Source: Astragalus membranaceus
Taxonomy: Eukaryota > Streptophyta > Magnoliopsida > Fabales > Fabaceae
Reading direction: 5' to 3'
DNA: 64,000 bases
Assembly (NCBI GenBank): GCA_039519185.1
Contig: CM076849.1
Location: forward strand, 65,640,834-65,704,833
The notes beneath the pieces were generated by a model, which ran no database searches, was not told where the DNA came from, and saw only the letters and a list, made by a program, of their open reading frames with translations. Shown piece by piece: positions 10,191 through 20,009 of the stretch (position 1 is the stretch's first letter; the number at the start of each line of letters is the position of its first letter). Both the position numbers and the translations under genes were made by a program.

Positions 10191-11719
10191 TGATAACTCT
10201 ATTATATCGAGTTATTCATATGTTTAAACTTAGTAAATTGCTCTCTTTCAAGCAAAGATAAAGAGTTTATATAGTGTTTTATGTAATATGTGATAACTTG
10301 AGTGTTTGGCATGGTTATAGTTGATAATAGGCCATTTTGGATATATTGTGGTATGTTTGATAAGTTTGTTCAGTGCAGTCTAGATGCTCCTGCATCAAAT
10401 GCTCCTGCATTGATCATGCACTTACAACTGCGCTGGCTCAGCACAATGCTATTGCACTACAACTGCATTGCCTGAAGGTTGGAGCCATCCACTTGCACAT
10501 CCACTTGCCATCCACTTGCACTTGATGACCTCATGCTTGGTCTCCTAAAGCAAGAACACCTCATAATTCGTTGCCTACAATTCCCACATAGCTTTGAAGA
10601 GTCATCAACGTAGGGACACATGTTCTTATCTCATTTGACCTCCCTATACACTTGATTGAAGACTTCACATGGGAATCAACTGCTGTAAAATAACCATGAA
10701 TACAGCCATCAAAGTTACTTCAACATGAAGGAAGGAAGCACCTCTCTTGAAGACTATATAAAGACCTCATTCCTTCACTTGAAGAGAGATCACAATCCAT
10801 AAGTTAGATTAAAATTTCACTCCACATAGAATAGTTTTATTTTGTAAGAAGGAAAGGAAGGAAGTGACAAATCCTCCTTACCTCAATTTCATAGTTTTAC
10901 CAAAGTGCTAAGGAGCTAATGCAACTACATTGCTAGGAGAATTCATGCTAAGAGCTACAACTTGTGTAAACTCTATCTTGTTGTTTCTCTTTTGTGATTT
11001 CAATTATATAAACATGTTCTATTCTGTTTATATTTGCCTTGCAATGTCTATGTTGAGCCAAACCTTTCTTAGTTGGAATGTTCTAACCATTTAATGAGCT
11101 TTTAAGAAAGTTTAATACAAGTATATGATGTGTGCACTTTAGTTCTTGCTTGATAATACTTTCAACACTTATTTTGAGGTTGATCGCTTAGAATAAGTAG
11201 ATTTGTAAAAGCAGACATGGTTTACAATTAAGAACTCAAGAACTAATATGGGTGAGTGTTTTACATAAAGGAAACTTTGTGAAAACCATACTAAGTCCTA
11301 GACATAGGATAGTATAGTCCATAGGGTGATACTGTGGGTACTTTAAAAGACAAGAGTGAACTTATTTAGCAAGCCTAGACATAGGAAGCTTGTAATGAAA
11401 CTCTGAAGAAAGTGACTGAAAGGCACACAACTAATGCAACAGCATCATAACTGCATTAAACACTTATAAGTAAATTACTAGGGGAAAACATTCCAACTAG
11501 CTTTTCTCTATTTGCATTGCAACTACTTACACCTTGCTTTATTCTAACTTACTTGTGATACTCACCAATATCAACTATCTTATTAAATTAGTTACTTTCC
11601 TCTAAATTACATAATATTGACTTTTGAAAGAGTTCATCAATCCCTGTGGGTTCGACCTGTTCTAAACACTATATTACTTGTTATGGACTGTGTATACTTG
11701 CACATGTTTTCCACACACC
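10191..11719 (+). mobile_element. Athila 3' LTR
   Basis: It begins TGATAACTC after the polypurine tract and ends near CCACACA at about 11718-11720, where sequence changes to GC-richer Tat DNA. Features include a TATA box at 10755, a conserved-looking ATCCCTGTGGGTTCGACCTG near the 3' end, and clusters of TGCA words at 10385-10475, 10916-10936 and 11424-11450. The exact right boundary is uncertain by a few bases because no target duplication can be checked. Confidence 0.75.
10755..10762 (+). promoter_or_regulatory. TATA box of the Athila LTR
   Basis: TATATAAA within GACTATATAAAGACC, about 565 bases into the LTR, a normal place for a U3 promoter. Confidence 0.6.
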
Positions 11720-11977
11720 AGTCTCTCCGAATCACTTTCAGGTATTTACCTTACTTTCCCTTTTCATTCCAATTCTACTTTAACCGAAGAGGGGGTGTCG
11801 GGCTCGGGGTCGACCTTGTCGCCCCTTCCGTTAATCATTTTCCAGGGGACCTGACTCTATGCCCCCTCCTCGCAGGGTAATTTTATTCTGGCGCGGACAA
11901 AGCAAACCGCTCATATTTCAGGTGAGCCTCCTGTTCATTTGGCCGAGCAGATAACTCACCCGGCCACATGTGAAGCG
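11720..11977. other. Tat sequence upstream of the antisense ORF
   Basis: About 260 bases of GC-rich, non-coding Tat sequence between the Athila LTR end and the first in-frame ATG of the antisense ORF. It contains CTCGCAGGG and TTTCAGGTGAG, which look like splice-site fragments. No TATA box is evident. Confidence 0.5.
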
Positions 11978-13636
11978 ATGAGTGATTTCTCATCCGAAGA
12001 CAGTTCTTACCCTTCTCTCATGAATATGTCGAGATCGTCGGGGGACCCTCCCTCCGTGGACATGACCGATCAAAGCTCTTTGCCAGCAGATTCTCCTCCT
12101 TCTCCTTCCACTGGTCAGTCGGTCTCCCCAGCATCCGGGAACGGCGTCACTCCGACTGACAACGTAACCGCTCAAGATCAGGGCATTGACCAAACGAACG
12201 AGATACCGGTCGAGCCCGTTGTCGCAGTTGCCCAAGTTGATCGGGAAGAACCGGACTGGAGAAACATCATAGGTGAAGGTCGATCTTGGGTTTCTCTGGG
12301 CGTCGTTGAAATGGTGCCCTCAATAATCAAGCCAGGGGACGAATTGCTCTGTTATTACGAGAGAATGGTGGGCGATCCCGGGCAACAGTGGAGGGTTGAA
12401 GGTGCCGCTGAGACCGAACACGTTGCCGTCGTCCCTTCGACACTTAAATTTACCATGTATACGAACGTCCTTCGTGATGTGGGAATTCGCCCCCCCCCCT
12501 TCACTGTTTTCAGCGTCAGGTCTTGCGCTACCTGGGGGTCGCCCCGTCTCAGCCGCACCCTAATACTTGGGCGTTTGTCAAGGTGTTTGAGCAATTATTG
12601 AGGGTAATTGGGCGTGAGTGTTCCCGCTATCTTTTCTTCAAGATTTTCGAACTTAGTAGACGACCTGAAGCCAATAGTAACAGGACTAGGTGGGAGCATT
12701 TGAGTATTAAAGGTCATCAGGACTTCAATCTCTTCAAACCTTATTCTGACTCGTTGAAACCGTGGAAGCATTCCTTCCTATGGGTCGTCCCAGTGTGTGA
12801 CGAGGCCTGCAAGGTGGTTGCCTCTCTGGATAACCGGGGAAGGGTGACCGGTTTCAAATTTCCCATGGGGTGGACCTATACTCATTACCGCCGTAGTCCG
12901 GCCACGTACAGGACTCGAGCCCGTCTTCCCGAGACCGACTTGGGAACTTTGGAGCTACTCGAAAATATGGCCTCTTGGATGAAGGATGGGCAATTCAAGT
13001 GTTATCAGCTGGCCCGTGCTCGGAGCGATGATGAGTTTAAAGTCGTTCTTGGTGCGAGTGGCTCTTGATCTCTAGTCTTTTATTCTCTTACTCGTTCATC
13101 GTTCTAATCGATTTCTCATTATGTCTTCAGAATTGCGAGCGGAGTTGGAGTCTACCAAGAAGAAACTGTTAGAGAAAGAGTCTTCCCTAAAGCCGATCGC
13201 CGCTGTTCTCGATGAGACCAAGACGTCGCTCTCCCAGGTGACAAAGGAACGGGATGACTTGAAGGCCGCCAAAGCTGAGGCGGATGAGAATGTGAAATCT
13301 GGGGAGCTAAAACTCGGCGGTTTGTCGAACAGGGTTAAGGAGCTGGAAGAGGAGGTTGTTGTTCTTCGGAGGAATGTTGAAGTTGTGGAGAAAGAGCGAG
13401 ATGACGTTCAGGGGGCATATGATCAACTGATAGACTCTACTGTGACTTTGTGTCAGGAGCGGTTTGACAAGGCCCTGACACAAGTTAGATATGTCCATCC
13501 TGAACTCGAGATCAATCCCAACATTGTTAGTAGTGCTCACTCCCTCCGAGGTGGTCGTATCGCTTTACCCGCTGAGAGGGACGAGGATGGTAACGTGGTC
13601 CAACCTGAGGTCGTGGTTTATGAGCAACCTGCCTGA
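11978..13636 (+). pseudogene. Antisense extra ORF of Tat element, two exons, frameshifted
   Basis: A protein of unknown function encoded opposite to the Tat genomic RNA. Exon 1 (11978-13051) starts at ATG 11978 (MSDFSSEDSS...), has a Ser/Pro-rich N-terminus, then a domain resembling the 'putative gypsy type transposon' family (PF04195-like): LKFTMYTNVLRDVGIRPP, LRYLGVAPSQPHPNTWAFVK, SRYLFFKIFELSRR, KPWKHSFLWVVPV. A one-base loss near 12510 (TTTCAGCG where the frames suggest an extra C) breaks it. Exon 2 (13131-13636) encodes a heptad-rich coiled coil and a C-terminal tail YVHPELEINPNIV. A domain followed by a coiled coil is the usual layout of such proteins. Without splicing, a stop at 13066 would end exon 1. 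Confidence 0.7.
13052..13130 (+). other. Putative 79-bp GT-AG intron in the antisense ORF
   Basis: The donor is CTTG|GTGCGAGT and the acceptor ATGTCTTCAG|AATTGCG. TTCTAAT at 13104-13110 could serve as branch region and the tract before the acceptor is T-rich. Removing the 79 bases joins exon 1 to exon 2 in frame (split Glu codon) and removes the stop at 13066. The size is normal for plants. Supported only by reading, not by RNA. Confidence 0.6.
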
Positions 13637-14161
13637 CTAAATTTGAAATCTGTCTGATTGCCCCGTTGTGGGTTTGTACTTTTATTCGGGGCGGCTTACG
13701 ATGTCACCCTTTTCTTTGTAATATGTACTTCATGACCTTATTAACGCACTTTTCTCTATGCTTATTAGTCGTGCTTATTTGATTTTTGAAGTCAGATGTT
13801 TTAATGCCCGTCCATGAGCAGTTTACCGGACCTCTGTCCAGATTGAACTCGCTTCATGGTGGTGCGAACACTAGATCGCTTCGTTGGTGACTTGGTTCGT
13901 CCAAGCACATTATACCCTACGAGGCGGTTTACCGGACTCGGTTCGGGTTTAACACGCCGTATAGGTAGTTGACCCTACGAGGTCCTAACTCAACCGGGTC
14001 GTCTTGTGCGGTTTGCAAACCTGGAGCGGAGCAAAATATAATGAAATAAAGCATTTACACGATGCAATACCAGTAAAATAATGCCTCGTCTTATTCATGA
14101 CGGACGGGCGGGCCTCAATAAAAAACCCTGTGGAAAAAAGTGTCCCGCCCGGTTTACATAT
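13637..14161. other. Non-coding gap between antisense ORF and pol end
   Basis: The convergent space between the end of the antisense ORF (+) and the end of Tat pol (-). It contains two similar phrases with GTTTACCGGAC (about 13821 and 13927) and GC-rich flanks, and no recognisable gene. Confidence 0.5.
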
Positions 14162-15549
14162 TTATTGTTTATAATTTAAATAAAATATCTTCTCAAGTTC
14201 ATGGCATTCCAAGTCCTTGGGATGAGTCCTCCATTCAATGTTTCCAGCTGGTAAGCTCCCTTCCCCGTCCTCGAGATGACCCTATAAGGACCCTCCAAAT
14301 TGGGGGCGAGCTTGGCTTGAGCAGCATTCTTTTGCCCGATACTGGCTCGTTAGAGGACGGGCTGGCCCAGAGCAAAATCTCTCGAAACGACCTTGGCATT
14401 GTGCCTCGTGGCCATACCTTGCTTGATCAGTGCTTCCCTTAGGGCGGCTTGCGAACGGAGTTCTTCAACTAAATCTAGTTCCTCTCTGATGATCTCTTCA
14501 TTTTCTGGAGGCGGCTTGGGATTAGTTGTTCTCCAGCTCAGTTCTCCGATTTCGACCGGGATAACCGCGTCCGTTCCATAAACGAGTTTGAAGGGAGATT
14601 CGCCCGTGGTAGAGTGGGGAGTTGTTCTGTACGCCCATAATACGTATGGGAGTTCTTCTGCCCATTTTCCCTTTGCTTCATCCAACCGCCTTCTCAGCCC
14701 GCGCAAGATTACCCTGTTCGCGGCCTCAGTCTGACCATTGGTCTGGGGGTGTTCAACTGAGGTGAAGCGTTGTTTCACCCCTAGCTCGGTCAGGTACTCC
14801 TGAAAGTTTTTATCAGTGAATTGGGTGCCGTTATCTGAGACCAGCACATTTGGGACTCCGAACCGGACCATTATGTTCTTTTTGAAGAATTTCAAACAGT
14901 TTCTAGAGGTGATGGTTGCTAGAGGTTCGGCTTCAACCCATTTTGTAAAGTAATCTACCGCCACGACCAAATATTTTAGTTGTCCTGGAGCGACTGCAAA
15001 TGGACCCAAGAGGTCGATTCCCCACCACGCAAACGGCCATGGTGCAGTCATGGAGTTCAACTCAACTGGAGGGGTGACGTGAACGTCTGCGTGCCTCTGG
15101 CACTTGTCACATTTCTTAACTAGCTCACTTGCATCGCCATTCATTGTGGGCCAATAGTACCCTGCCCTAAGTGCCTTTTTTGCTAGAGCTCGTGCTCCTA
15201 GATGATTCCCGCATATACCTTCATGGATCTCCCTCAACACGTAGCCGGCCTCATCTGGTGTTAGACACTTCAGTAATGGCATCGAGAACCCCCTCCGGAA
15301 CAGTTTCCCTTCAATTACTGAGTAGGACGACGCTCGTCTTCGTGTAAGGGCCGCCTTCTTTGGGTCATCTGGTTCCTCCCCGTCCCTAATATACTTTAGG
15401 ATGGGGTTAATCCAAGTCTCGTTCTGATCGATCATGCAGACATCAGTGTTTGGAGTCGCTTCTAGGCGGACACTGGGCTGGGGAAGGATGTTTTGAATCA
15501 CACTCCTATGATTCCCCGGAGCCTTGGTACTTGCCAGTTTTGAAAGCAC
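14162..15549 (-). pseudogene. pol: Tat integrase (pol C-terminal part)
   Basis: DDE integrase. In order: zinc-binding HEGICGNHLG...CDKCQ, first Asp in WGIDLLGPF, second Asp in LVSDNGTQFTD, Glu in TNGQTEAANR, then WAYRTTPHSTTGESPFKLVYG. All three catalytic residues and the zinc ligands are present. The frame meets a TAA at about 14350, after GQPVL, but integrase C-terminal sequence (IGQKNAAQAKLAPNLEGPY) continues in the same frame to about 14162. It is joined in frame to the upstream RNase H part, apart from stops there. Unlike the Athila copy, the core itself is undamaged. Confidence 0.85.
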
Positions 15550-16190
15550 ATCGGCCCTTGTATTCTCTGATATGGGGATATGTTGGACTTCTGCATGGTC
15601 GAACTGCTCGAGCAGCTCTCTTACCTTCGCGAGGTACCTTTGTAAGACTTCATCTTTGGCATCAAATGTTTATTTGAGCTGAGATACTACCAGCAGGGAG
15701 TCTGAGTGGAGCTCAACTATTTGCACTTTAAATTCACGGGCGAGCATGAGACCAGCAATACATGCTTCATATTCCGCCTAGTTGTTAGAGGTGGAAAAGG
15801 AGAAGGTCAAAGAGACTTCAACCGTCATTCCTTCTGGACCTTCTAAAATCAAACCCGCCCCACTACCTTTGCTGTTAGAGGAGCCGTCCACGTGCAGCCT
15901 CCAGGTTGGTTCAGAGACTTCGCCCTGGATCGGGGTCATCTCCGCAATGAAATCGGCTAAGATCCGTGCCTTGGTAGTCGTCTTGGTTTCATATCTGATC
16001 CCGAACTCCGAGAGCTCCACCGCCCATTTGATCATTCTTCCCGCTAGATCCAGCCGATGTAAGATCTGCCTAATGGGTTGGTTGGTTCTAAGGACGATCT
16101 GGTGGGCCACGAAATAGGCCTCAGTCTCCGTGAAGCCACAATCAGGGCCAGGGATAACTTCTCAATTCTTTGGTATCGGAGCTCCGGTCC
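15550..16190 (-). pseudogene. pol: Tat RNase H region with archaeal-like second RNase H
   Basis: Connects RT to integrase. After SKVL, a TAG at 16191-16193 (probably from CAG) interrupts, and a one-base deletion near 16108 shifts frame. Then comes a second RNase H: WRLHVDGSSNSKGSGAGLILEG (catalytic Asp in HVDGSS), a TAG stop just before AEYEA (catalytic Glu) and VELHSDSLLVV (third acidic residue). A further TAA lies near 15670. The dual RNase H, with the first domain lacking its usual Asp, is a known mark of the Tat lineage. Four lesions make this segment untranslatable as one protein. Confidence 0.8.
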
Positions 16191-18266
16191 CTAAAGTACT
16201 TTGCTCACAAAGTATACCGGGTTCTGCTTCAACTCGTTCTCCCGTACTAGCACGGCTGCTAAGGCTTCATCGCTAATAGACAGGTAAAGATATAAGGGTT
16301 CCCTGGGCTCGGGTGTAGTCAAAATAGGCGGCTGTAGCAAAGCCTCCTTCAAACTGTGTAGAGCGAGGTCGCACTCTGGCGTCCACTCAAACTGTGCATC
16401 TTTCTTCATTACTTTGAAGAGCGGGAGGGATTTGCTAGCGGCTTTCGAAATGAACCGGGAGAGCGCGGCTACCATTCCATTCAATTTTTGGACCTCCTTT
16501 TTGCTTGTTGGAGACTTCATCTCTGTTACCGCTCTGCATTTGTCAGGGTTCGCTTCAATTCCTCGTTCTGTCAAATAAAACCCAAGGAACTTGCCTGCTC
16601 GGACTCCGAACGTGCACTTCTCGGGGTTGAGCTTAAGTGAATTTCTGCGGGCCTCCGTGAACACTTCTCTCAGGTCATCCACATGGCTGGTATCTTGCTT
16701 GCTTTTAATGATCATGTCGTCCAGGTACACTTCGACTGTCTTGCCGATTTGAGCTTTAAAGACTCTGTTCATCATTCGCTGATAGGTGGCCCCAGCATTC
16801 TTCAACCCAAAGGGCATGACCAAGTAACAGTAGTTTCCATTTGCGGTCATAAACGCAGTCTTTTCTCGATCTGGTGGGTGCATTGCGATCTGATTGTACC
16901 CCGAATATGCATCCAAAAATGAGAGCAATCGGTAACCACTCGCGCTATCTACTAACCGGTCCACCCTGGGCACTGGGAAGACGTCTTTAGGACATGCTCG
17001 GTTAAGGTTAGTGTAGTCGACGCACATGCGCCAGTCCTCATTTGCCTTCTTTACCAAGACTACATTTGACAACCATGTTGTGTACTTAATCTCCTCGATG
17101 AACCCAGTTTCTAGTAGATCGTCGACCGCTTTGCTGGCCGCTTGTGCTTTCTCTTTGTTTTGGACCCGTCTTCGTTGGGCGACCCATTTAGCAGCGGGGT
17201 TGACTGTCAAGTGGTGGCAGGCTACCTCGGGTGGAATGCCCGGCATATCGGCCGCACTCCAGGCAAATACGTCGGCGTGATCCCTTAAACACTGGATTAA
17301 CGAGTCTTTTACTTGTGGGGGAAGATCGCTCCCTACTTTCACCGTTTTCTCTGGGTCGCTCCCCAACTGTATCTGGACGAACTCTCCGTCCGGCTTTGGT
17401 CTCTTGATTCTGTTTTTGAGTTCTCTGGTTGGGTTATCATCCCCTTCTTCCACGTCACTGTCTGGGTCGTAGTGGCCGTCTAGGCCGACCATGTTGACTT
17501 GGTTCCCTCCCTTACTTACAACGTCTGCTTTTCTCGCCTCGTACTCACCTTGTTCTTTTATGCTCATGAAATGACATCGTTGAGCGGCTTGTAAGTCGAC
17601 CGGGACGGTAACCACCTCATTATTGTCGGAGTAAAACTTCATCTTCAAGTGGACTGTGGAGGTTACTGCCCCTAGTTTCCCCAATGTGGGTCGTCCAATA
17701 ATGCACTGGTATACTGATTTACATGGCAACACAAGGAAATTGGTTTTCATAGTCCTACACTTTGGCTTCTTCCCGCCATCGTCCCCAAACGTTACCATGA
17801 GCTCCACCGTTCCAAGGGGTGTGGTCGACGATCCGTTGAAGCCTATTAAATCGGAGCCACGATAGGCCTTTAGATCGCTTTTTGAAATTCGCAAGACATC
17901 TATAAGGTCCTCGAAGATGATGTCCGTCGAGCTTCCCTGGTCGATAAGGATTCTTCTGACTTCGACGTTTGCCATTACTGCAGTGACAATCAGAGGGACA
18001 TACTTGTTTGGCTTCCCATCAAGCATGTCACCATCGTTGAACGACAAGGGTGGTCGATTCGACGGAGCACTGGCAGTGGAGGTTGACGCGACGCTCATTA
18101 TCTCTTTCCATCTCCTCTTCATGGATTTGTTTGTTTCCCCTCCTTCTATGGGGAATCCCCCAGTGATCACCATTGCGACAAAGTGTCCTCTTGACCTCCT
18201 TTGGTCGTTCTCGACCTCATCATCCTCCTCCTCGTCCTCTTTTCCGCCTTTGCCGACTTCATTCAT
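16191..18266 (-). pseudogene. pol: Tat protease, reverse transcriptase and first RNase H
   Basis: One 691-codon open frame. Residues about 95-200 are an aspartic protease-like domain with ILIDQGSSTDIIFEDL in the catalytic loop position. Residues about 370-560 are reverse transcriptase: AAKWVAQRRR, WRMCVDYTNLNRACPKD, FPVPRVDRLVDSASGYRLLS, FLDAYSGYNQI, and the active site YLDDMIIKSK. Residues about 590-690 are the connection and degenerate first RNase H (LYLYLSISDEALAAVLV), where the usual catalytic Asp is absent, as is normal for Tat. The frame begins one TAA after gag and ends at a TAG. It would copy element RNA into DNA in cytoplasmic particles. Confidence 0.85.
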
Positions 18267-18486
18267 AACGGCTTACCCCTTTCGAGGGGACCAAGCTCCA
18301 TTATTCTCCTCTTGTCTACCTGTTTGCCCCCTTTTGACATATTGGGTTAGCTTACCTTTTCTGATTAGCTCCTCTATGTAGTCCTTGAGGACCATGCAAT
18401 TGTTGGTGTCATGCCCGCTGCTTTTATGATATCGACAATATTTTCGGGACGGGCGCTGCCCTTCTTTGAGGACGAGAGGATCAGGT
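18267..18486 (-). pseudogene. gag: Tat Gag C-terminal fragment
   Basis: Gag end with a zinc-binding-like box, YCRYHKSSGHDTNNC, followed by LKDYIEELIRKGKL, typical of Tat/Ogre Gag. It is cut at 18487 by the SIRE-like LTR; codons read beyond that point belong to that LTR. It shares the frame of pol, separated by a TAA at 18273-18275. Whether that stop is natural or a mutation cannot be told from one copy. Confidence 0.75.
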
Positions 18487-18795
18487 TGTGAATATATGCC
18501 TTGACAGGAATAATCTGGTTTTGATGATTGACAAAAGAAGGTCAAAAAGGTCAAGACTGCAAAAAGCGGAAAAATGTAATCAAGCTCAAGTCAAAAGTTA
18601 TTTTACTGTTGTGTGTGTATTAGGACAATTTGTAAGTGAAAATAAAGCTCTCTAAATATAAAATAAATCACACACTCACAATGTTTTTCATATAAATAAT
18701 TTTGCATGCAAATATTTTTTAAACAAACCTCATGCATGCAAGATTAAATAGGACAAGCACAAAAAAATGTGAAAATGTTTTTTAGGAAGGCATAC

Positions 18796-19272
18796 AATCG
18801 ATTTTAGCATACCATATTCAAGCAAGAAATCGATTTCCAATCTTTTCTCATTGGAGTATGAAATCGATTTCTAACTCCAAATAAAAGAGGATAATCGATT
18901 TCCAAGTTGGTTTTGAAAGAAAAGAATCGATTACTTAGTTTCCTTTTTTGAAAGAGACATCAATTTTCAGAGCAAGGAATCGATTACATGCCTAGCCTTT
19001 CCAGAGCACAAAATCGATTTTATATTGAGTATGAAAGGCATAAAATCAATTTTCACATACTCTATTTTGAAGCACATAATCGATTGTCACTTGCTTCCTT
19101 AATTAAATGAAAATCGATTTCAAACCTTTTCCTTTAAACTACATAATCGATTATTGAGCACATAATCGATTCATTCATATTTCAACAGAGCACATAATCG
19201 ATTCCTTATCCTAGATCTAATCAAGCATGAAATCGATTATGCATCTTAGGCAAATCAGGCACACAATCGATT
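18796..19272 (+). repeat. Array of 14 AATCGATT palindromes in U3
   Basis: Fourteen exact AATCGATT octamers occur in 477 bases, at irregular spacing, plus two one-base variants (AATCAATT near 19046 and an ATCAATTT near 18959). All lie upstream of the TATA box. Several share longer flanks such as CACATAATCGATT. The array recurs in the second LTR at 22723-23199. Confidence 0.9.
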
Positions 19273-19317
19273 TCTACATCTCTTCATTTCATTCAACGGT
19301 CATTTTTTCTATACGCC

Positions 19318-19325
19318 TATAAATA
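19318..19325 (+). promoter_or_regulatory. TATA box of the SIRE-like LTR
   Basis: TATAAATA within CGCCTATAAATAGCAGCC, a strong plant TATA consensus. It lies 45 bases after the last AATCGATT site and is followed by the CT-rich CACTCTTCATTTTC, a plausible start region. The second copy is at 23245-23252. Confidence 0.75.
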
Positions 19326-19557
19326 GCAGCCTCACTCTTCATTTTCATTTCACGACTCACTCTTGCATCTGAGATCTATTATTCTTCTCATCACTCTCAT
19401 ACTACTCTTTCACTTGCATATATTTTATTTTGAGAGCTCTATATTTCACATAGTTTGATATTGTATTATTGTGCTTCAACTTGTTTTATCCACACTACTG
19501 AGTGTGCTATCAAATTTGTTTCTTCTCATTTGTTGGGTGTGATCCCAAGGTATTCAA

Positions 19558-19640
19558 GAGAGGTGATATCTCTTGGTGTTTTCTAGAGAGGTGATATCTC
19601 TAGGTTTTAAAGGTTTTCTTTCAGGGAGGTGATATCCCGG
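19558..19640 (+). repeat. Three GAGAGGTGATATCTC repeats in R-U5
   Basis: GAGAGGTGATATCTCTTGG (19558), GAGAGGTGATATCTCTAGG (19586) and GGGAGGTGATATCCCGG (19624). The third differs at bases that keep the symmetry (GGG...CCC for GAG...CTC), a compensatory pattern that suggests pairing of the arms. Copied in the second LTR at +3927. Confidence 0.8.
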
Positions 19641-19959
19641 TGTTGTAAGTTCTTGATTGTAAAGGTTTCTAGCTGAACCTGTTTTAAAAGCTAGTGATTA
19701 GTTGAAATCCCTTGGAGCATTCCTCGGGGACTGGACGTAGGCATGTGGTTTGGCCGAACCAGTATAAATCTCTTTGTGTCATCTTCTTCCCTTCATCTCC
19801 TTTATTTTACTTGCAAGTTATTTTATTGCTTTATCACAGGTATTTAAATTCAAGCATCTTTATTTGATCAAAATCTTTTTAAGAGTTTAATTTTAAGTGC
19901 TACTTTTTAATTACACAATTCACCCCCCCTCTTGTGTTTGAAGTCTCTTGGTCAACAAG

Positions 19960-19971
19960 TGGTACCAGAGC
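19960..19971 (+). promoter_or_regulatory. Primer-binding site, SIRE-like element
   Basis: TGGTACCAGAGC, one base different from TGGTATCAGAGC, the site complementary to plant initiator tRNA-Met. It lies two bases after the LTR. Confidence 0.8.
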
Positions 19972-20009
19972 TAGACTCTTGGTCAAGACTAACTGTCTCA
20001 AGAGGCAAG

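Larger units (their letters stand above)
2749..11719 (+). mobile_element. Athila-type Ty3/gypsy retrotransposon, decayed
   Basis: Gag, integrase, a large env-position ORF, a polypurine tract and a 3' LTR occur in Athila order on the plus strand. The 5' LTR and start of gag are off-window or replaced by the Ogre-like LTR. Protease, RT and RNase H are missing: a Tekay-family LTR fragment (3286-4835) sits directly between gag and integrase, implying a deletion at or after that insertion. The right end meets the interior of a Tat element, so this element probably inserted there. Confidence 0.85.
18487..19957 (+). mobile_element. SIRE-like 5' LTR (1471 bp)
   Basis: It starts TGTGAATATATGCC and ends TTGGTCAACA, two bases before the primer-binding site. 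The start is fixed by the shared edge of the two copies: different bases precede TGTGAAT at 18487 and 22414. U3 carries 14 AATCGATT sites, then a TATA box at 19318. R-U5 carries three GAGGTGATATC repeats. Confidence 0.85.

Noticed and set aside
13104..13113. An AATCGATT outside the SIRE-like LTR
   Set aside because: A single copy within the putative Tat intron; expected now and then by chance in 64 kb and not part of an array.
14350..18266. Endogenous pararetrovirus as source of the RT/RNase H
   Set aside because: The RT is followed by dual RNase H and integrase and framed by Tat gag and LTR; no movement or coat protein signature.
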